Origin: Algoriphagus sp. AGSA1
GTDB taxonomy: Bacteria; Bacteroidota; Bacteroidia; Cytophagales; Cyclobacteriaceae
Assembly: GCF_021390545.1 (NCBI RefSeq)
Contig: NZ_JAJUWR010000032.1
Coordinates: forward strand, 1 to 61,551
DNA length: 61,551 nucleotides
Direction of reading: 5' to 3'
In this document: positions 60,101 to 61,551 of the stretch, piece by piece
Position numbering within the stretch: position 1 is the stretch's first letter
How the letters are laid out: every line of letters starts with the position of its first letter
The notes under the pieces: model-generated
Told to the model about the DNA's origin: nothing
The model's input: only the letters and a program-made list of their open reading frames with translations
Databases searched by the model: none
Translations under genes and position numbers: made by a program

Positions 60101-60387
60101 TACCTGCCATTTTAAAAGACAACTGTACCAACAAATCAATTCTTTATTTTTATATTTGCAACCTGTTTTATTATTCATAACATATTATCTGCATCCTTAT
60201 CAAAAGGACTAACTCGGTAAAGAAGCCGAGTAATAACTCTATTGAAGTTTACCAATTTCAATACCCAGATAATATTACCATTTAATTTCCTTGAATGTTA
60301 ATCAAAACAATTGACCTCAAATCAATTGCATTATCACTTTGCGCTATACCTAAATAGCTCAACTGTGATAAAAAAAATGAATTAAAA
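60101..60387 (+). promoter_or_regulatory. Cassette leader with its own promoter
   Basis: TATATTTG at 60151-60158 fits the -7 motif, so this cassette may be expressed on its own. The predicted leader to the ATG at 60388 is over 200 nt and contains a small CTCGG/CCGAG hairpin at about 60211. No known riboswitch recognised. Confidence 0.4.
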
Positions 60388-61227
60388 ATGAATAATAAAC
60401 AGTTAATAAGCAGAGATATAGAGAACTTTTATAATAAAGTGTCGGAAGAAACCAGACTTGAAAAAGGTATGGGAGTATTTGAATTTGAACGAATTAAGTC
60501 ACTCATTGAAAAATACACTCCGAATTTTTCTTCAAAAATCATTGACGTTGGTGGTGGGACAGGGAAATATTCAGAATGGCTTGCAAAAAAGGGACATTCA
60601 GTTCATTTAGTAGAACCAGTTCCTAAACACATAAAGATTGCGAAAACAAGAGCAAATAGACTAAAAAACAAGTTTTCCATTCATTTGGGGGAATCTCGGA
60701 AATTGGAATTCCCTGATAATTATGCCGACCTAATTATTCTACACGGTCCGCTTTACCACCTTCAAAAAAAAGAAGATAGAGATTTAACTATTCAAGAAGC
60801 GAAGCGTGTTTTGAAAATAGACGGAGTTATACTGGCATTTGCAATAAATTATACTGCCTCAACTTTAGTTGGACTTTTAAATGGTTTGATCCACAAAAAA
60901 ACATTTTTTGAAATGTGCAAGGAAGAATTGACTTCTGGAATTCATAATCCACCAGATGATTTTCCCTGGCTGTTAGCCGAAGCATTTTATTACAAACCAT
61001 CACAACTCAAAAAAGAGTTTATCAGTCAAGAATTAGTCCATCTCAACACTTACGCTGTTGAAGGTTTAGCTTGGCTTGACAAGGATTTTTTCATCAATTT
61101 GTCAAACGAAAAACGAAAAAACACATTGTTAGAGCTAATCCAGTTAACAGAAAATGACCCTTACCTTCTACCTTTTAGCCCACATATGATGATAGCAACA
61201 AAAAAACAAGCAAATTATGGAAAATAA
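60388..61227 (+). CDS. Class I SAM-dependent methyltransferase
   Basis: 279 aa. SAM-binding motif I IIDVGGGTGKYSEWLAKKGH (about 51-70), acidic end of strand 2 in VHLVEPVP, motif post-I LGESRKLEFPDNYADLIILH (about 100-119, strand 4 with LHGPLYHL). The C-terminal half is a substrate domain with no diagnostic motif. GTTACCTGCC at 60099 and GGCAGGTAAC at 61418 bracket this gene and the next, an exact ten-base complement. So this is a complete two-gene cassette. Substrate unknown; could modify a small molecule or drug. Confidence 0.88.
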   Translation: MNNKQLISRDIENFYNKVSEETRLEKGMGVFEFERIKSLIEKYTPNFSSKIIDVGGGTGKYSEWLAKKGHSVHLVEPVPKHIKIAKTRANRLKNKFSIHLGESRKLEFPDNYADLIILHGPLYHLQKKEDRDLTIQEAKRVLKIDGVILAFAINYTASTLVGLLNGLIHKKTFFEMCKEELTSGIHNPPDDFPWLLAEAFYYKPSQLKKEFISQELVHLNTYAVEGLAWLDKDFFINLSNEKRKNTLLELIQLTENDPYLLPFSPHMMIATKKQANYGK

Positions 61228-61426
61228 AAACAGATATTATAACTTACTGAAAGAAGATAATGGTCAACATAATGAAATTGACCTTGGAGAAAAAATTGGA
61301 CTAAATGAAGAAGAAACAATGGAAATAATTTCTCAACTTCTTTCGGAGCATAGAATAGAATACGAAGAAAACAAAGCTTGCAACTATAGAGTATTGAAAA
61401 AACCGAACAAAAAAAACGGCAGGTAA
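61217..61426 (+). CDS. Hypothetical small protein, winged-helix-like, 69 aa
   Basis: MENKNRYYNLLKEDNGQHNE, IDLGEKIGLNEEETMEIISQ, LLSEHRIEYEENKACNYRVL. The pattern helix, helix-turn-helix and a short hairpin resembles a mini winged helix. It overlaps the methyltransferase gene by 11 bp. The final codons NGR and the TAA stop lie inside the attC-like core GGCAGGTAAC. Family not recognised. Confidence 0.6.
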   Translation: MENKNRYYNLLKEDNGQHNEIDLGEKIGLNEEETMEIISQLLSEHRIEYEENKACNYRVLKKPNKKNGR

Positions 61427-61478
61427 CAACTAGGTTTCCGTTGCGTGCGAAGCACGAACGATGAAACCGATGTTGCAC
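61418..61478 (+). other. attC-like site (class C), complete and short
   Basis: GGCAGGTAAC, AACTAGGTTTCCGTTGCGTG, loop GAA, GCACGAACGATGAAACC, GATGTTGCAC. GGTTTC-CGTT-GCGTGC pairs with GCACG-AACG-ATGAAACC with single unpaired bases; AAC/GTT closes the ends. About 60 bp. Sequence 61479-61551 is the first part of the following cassette, cut by the window edge. Confidence 0.7.
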
Positions 61479-61551
61479 GGAACCGGTGAGGTTCTTATGG
61501 GGATTGAGTTAGGTTTTCAGGAGTTTTATAAAGGAGCTATTACCCCAAAAA

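Overview
The window looks like a chromosome segment of a member of Bacteroidetes, most likely Cytophagales (Algoriphagus/Cyclobacteriaceae type). Reasons: the -7 promoter motif TAnnTTTG sits before several starts, Shine-Dalgarno sequences are weak, and protein families typical of that phylum recur (FtsX-type ABC permeases of about 790 aa, four-helix-bundle S23-like proteins, ORF6N proteins, DUF4199, DUF1801, AbiE modules). No rRNA, tRNA or CRISPR array was seen. Species cannot be fixed by reading alone.

Left part (1-10 kb): three 229-bp tandem repeats and a small unknown gene precede an NtrC/NtrY-like two-component pair (minus strand). This pair is divergent from a MacA / MacB-ATPase / MacB-permease efflux operon with a sigma-54-like -24/-12 promoter. 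Both junctions inside that operon hold a four-helix-bundle (S23-like) gene between purine-tract repeats that are complementary, so each gene would lie in the loop of a large hairpin.

Middle (10-22 kb): a SnoaL-like protein; a NemR-like TetR repressor with an aldehyde dehydrogenase and an Old Yellow Enzyme reductase; an EmrAB-type efflux pair with a deleted TolC gene, set between two MITE-like elements with 4-bp target duplications; and a second TetR repressor with an alpha/beta hydrolase. Each TetR system has a pair of matching palindromic operators. Decayed IS remnants (ISL3, IS21) lie between.

Right part (22-61.5 kb): small unrelated accessory genes, nearly all on the plus strand, are separated by long non-coding mosaics of dispersed repeats. 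For six gene blocks the first bases of the block are the reverse complement of the sequence at its own 3' end, next to long imperfect hairpins. That is the hallmark of integron cassettes with attC sites, and I read this part as a CALIN-like cassette cluster (attC sites without a visible integrase). Cassette-type content: SDR plus Crp regulator, AraC plus quinone reductase, arginase-like protein, XRE-ImmA plus PIN protein, several unknown proteins, a YD-repeat secreted protein, and a methyltransferase. A group II intron remnant sits inside one attC. An AbiE toxin-antitoxin operon lies between two identical 121-bp repeats. RtcB with a divergent WYL regulator looks like a resident chromosomal pair embedded in this region.

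Gene decay and fusion are frequent: an ORF6N domain fused to a Fic C-terminus, an HsdS fragment, an RT/maturase tail, two DUF559 remnants, a truncated DUF4199 gene and a frameshifted repeat-protein gene. The most interesting structures are the cassette cluster with its variable-palindrome spacer repeats, and the stem-looped four-helix-bundle elements in the efflux operon.
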